This document shows positions 61,516 to 64,000 of a DNA stretch of 64,000 bases, piece by piece. The notes under the pieces are model-generated. The model saw nothing but the letters and a program-made list of their open reading frames with translations. It was not told the DNA's origin and ran no database searches. Both the position numbers and the translations under genes were made by a program. The stretch is taken from assembly GCF_040436345.1 (NCBI RefSeq), contig NC_133232.1:26442315-26506314 (forward strand). Direction: 5' to 3'. The stretch comes from Pagrus major. Its lineage: Eukaryota; Chordata; Actinopteri; Spariformes; Sparidae. Position 1 is the first letter of the stretch. The number at the start of each line of letters is the position of its first letter.

Positions 61516-64000
61516 AGGGGGTTAAATCATACGCTGCATACCGGCCTTCATTAGCACATTTTGTCTACTTGTGACCTTTTGTACTAGTTTTAATATAGCG
61601 TTAATCAACCAGCAAGTGATTTTTCCTTCTCAATTTTTTTTTGGTGAATTTGAATAATTTTTTGAAGGCTAACGAGATGTAAACTATTCACTATTTTACA
61701 AGAAAAGCGCTGATTACGGGGCTCCCCACGCTCTCCTTCCATGTCTCCTGTCTGTCTCTACTATTAATAAAGGCTAAAATAGAAAAAACATAAATCTAAA
61801 TCAATTTTACTCTGTGTAGTAAAATATGTTTGTGATCCTCTTCTATCCCATTAATCATTTTATGGACCTCAGATTTATCTTGAGACCCATTATCCCCACG
61901 TTGGGGGAAAGCGCCTGCTTCTTTTAAAAGTGTACTGGTTTGCTATTTTCATTTATCAGGTCATCTTGTGCAGTAGAAAACACCCTCCTACAGATCTGAA
62001 GCTCCACAATAGTCCAGCTCTACGTCAGACTAAGAATAAAAAGACCCGAGGAGCTCTGCAATAAATAGTTCCATCATTATGGTTTAATTACTGCACTCCG
62101 TTATGTGCAGGCAGAGGGGCTTGTTTTTTGTTCAGTTAATGATTTCCAAACCTAAAATGTGATTGTCTAAAAACTACCCTGTCATTGTTTTGCACGTGAC
62201 AAGTCTCAAGCCTTCGGTCCCTTCACACGTGCAGTGCTCCATTAAAATTGTCACGACAGACGAGCTGTATGAGTGAACACAAATGTCCGGGCATTAAAGG
62301 ACTTTACCCTGCCAACTCTCAAGTAGAAAGTCTCCGTAGTGTCCAATTGATCCCATGTGTGAATAGAGCATGTCATTTTCCGGAGAATTCACAGCAATCG
62401 AGAGGAGTGTAGCTCCTTTGTACTATTTTCTGCCTTCCTTGATATTTCTTTCCACTCTTTCATTGATAATGCAGATGTCCAAATACATGGACTACGGATT
62501 TCTCCTCCTCCTGCTGCAGGCTCTACTCAGGTGCCACCCCTCACCTTGTTATCACACGGATAATCTCCTGTTGCGTGCTGCATGTGTGAAAGGGCCCCAC
62601 TGATCAACGTCCGGATCTGATTCTCCGGGGTTCATACGGTATGTGAAGCTGTGAAGTCCCGAGTCTTGAACTAACTAGTGCAAATCCTTAACTTTTGTTT
62701 CTGTTTTGAGTCCTAATCAAGTCAGTATGCACACTAGTATATTTAATCGGCTGGTCAGAACTGCTAAACATATCTTGGTGAAAACATATCGACTGGCTGC
62801 ACCTTTTTTAACATATTTTTTTCATCTTGGGATGATATCGAGTCACTCTACATCAGGAATGGAAGTCACAACGTATAGCTGAGTTTGATATTGTCCATCT
62901 AGAGGGGTTTTTAGAGGTCAGGTCAGGTCCAGGCTCATCCTTGGGTTCATATCATGCTTTTTTATACATGTGAAATGCTTTCATGATGTAAAGATTGTGA
63001 CTGAAAAGGAACATATCAGGACAGGGATTGAAGTTTCAAGCCTGTTTTTTTTATTTTAATCTCTTTTTGGATCTTTGTTGTTTATTTTAGGTGACCTATC
63101 AATGTACTGTGTTATTGTCTGTCCTGTGTTCTCACTTTAACATGTTATCCCTTGGATTCCTTGTTCTACACCAATAGACAGAATCTATCAATTGATATAT
63201 AATCATCAGATCCATGAGTTTGGCTCGAGTCTGTCACAGTCCACACACTCAGCCTTGCAGAAAGTCAGATTGTATCCAAGAAGACATTTATTATCCCAAA
63301 AAGTTCTGCCAGTTAACTTTGGGTCCATCCCAGCTGGTTGTTGCCTCATGTTGGGCTGCCATCAAGGATGAGCCAACCTTCCATGCAAAATGTATCCTGC
63401 CCTGCTTTCATTAGGCCACTTTTTATAACACTGCAGCAGATGGTGGAATACACACACACACACACAAACACACTGATACTCACACTGCAGCCCCCTGAGG
63501 AGCAACCTCGCCTTCTCTCTCAACTTTTCTCAATTTTTCTCCCCCACTTTTTACTCATCTATCGCCCCCTTCCTCACACCACAACAGTGCGAACTTCAAA
63601 GTGGCTGTTATTTAGAGGTGACTCTAACTAGAGGCGAGCATTTTGCGCCCAACATTGACTATAAATACACCGTAGTTGCCTCGTAAGCACTGTTGCCTTC
63701 TTGTAAATGGGTTGCGCTCAAAACAGCATGAACGAGACATGTGTTTTCTGTACTCTTACCATAGGTTTCATATTTTAGGCGACAGAAAACATTCACCTTG
63801 AAAATATGCCTCAAGTATCTGTTCAGCACAGATCTCAAGTCTCAGCTGAGAGCTGTTGCCATGCAATGAAATGAGGCGCAGGTTGGGAATTAAAATAAAC
63901 AACCCACGCAGGATGCTATATATGCTTGTATTTCAGCAAACCATTTGTAGGGTCTCTAAAGTGTTTTACAGCCATTTCAAATACTCCGTGTGGTCTGACT
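61516..64000. other. Non-coding to window end
   Basis: No supported exon. A CA run lies at 63452-63471. Some unique blocks (for example 62090-62320) could be constrained but show no specific signal. Confidence 0.45.

Noticed and set aside
1-64000. tRNA, rRNA, microRNA and CRISPR features
   Set aside because: No GGTTCGAATCC-type B box in a tRNA fold, no recognised microRNA seed in a hairpin, and no spaced direct repeats beyond microsatellites and the 57-bp repeat.

Overview
This is vertebrate nuclear DNA, most likely from a ray-finned (probably percomorph) teleost. It has short coding exons with GT/AG borders in long introns, many CA/GT, CT/GA and AT microsatellites, small palindromic DNA-transposon relics, and degraded hAT and Tc1/mariner pieces. 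The three recognisable genes (hrh2, tlx3, kcnip1) have human counterparts on chromosome 5q35. The tlx3-kcnip1 adjacency suggests one of the teleost-duplicated copies (tlx3b/kcnip1b), but the sequence alone cannot fix the a/b assignment.

Layout. 1-14,400 is mostly non-coding: a CpG-rich possible first exon near 340-495, a possible hrh2 leader exon near 6,660-6,745, a 57-bp tandem repeat and a poly-C tract at 7,945-8,208. 14,422-18,280 (+) is an H2-type histamine receptor gene whose cytoplasmic tail continues into downstream exons that can be joined in several frames. 18,300-31,290 has no supported protein gene but contains many unique, homeodomain-site-rich blocks that look like a cis-regulatory domain for tlx3, including a 46-bp motif present twice 3.4 kb apart and a helically phased cluster of TAATC/GGATTA sites. 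31,405-33,894 (+) is a complete three-exon TLX3-type homeobox gene. 36,599-51,822 (-) is a complete kcnip1 gene, convergent with tlx3, with eight coding exons. A second, phase-compatible first exon at 44,297-44,405 encodes a hydrophobic N-terminus in place of the myristoylated one. 51,823-64,000 is the kcnip1 upstream flank: CT/GT-rich low complexity, a hAT/BED fragment followed by an inverted pair of Tc1 fragments (54.2-55.3 kb), some unique blocks and a SINE-like repeat.

The genes are not an operon and need not act together. hrh2 encodes a Gs-type receptor, tlx3 a neuronal selector transcription factor, and kcnip1 a Kv4-channel calcium sensor. tlx3 and kcnip1 point their 3' ends at each other, with predicted poly(A) sites about 0.3-0.9 kb apart. 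All coordinates, exon joins and residue positions were worked out by hand; no alignment or database search was run.
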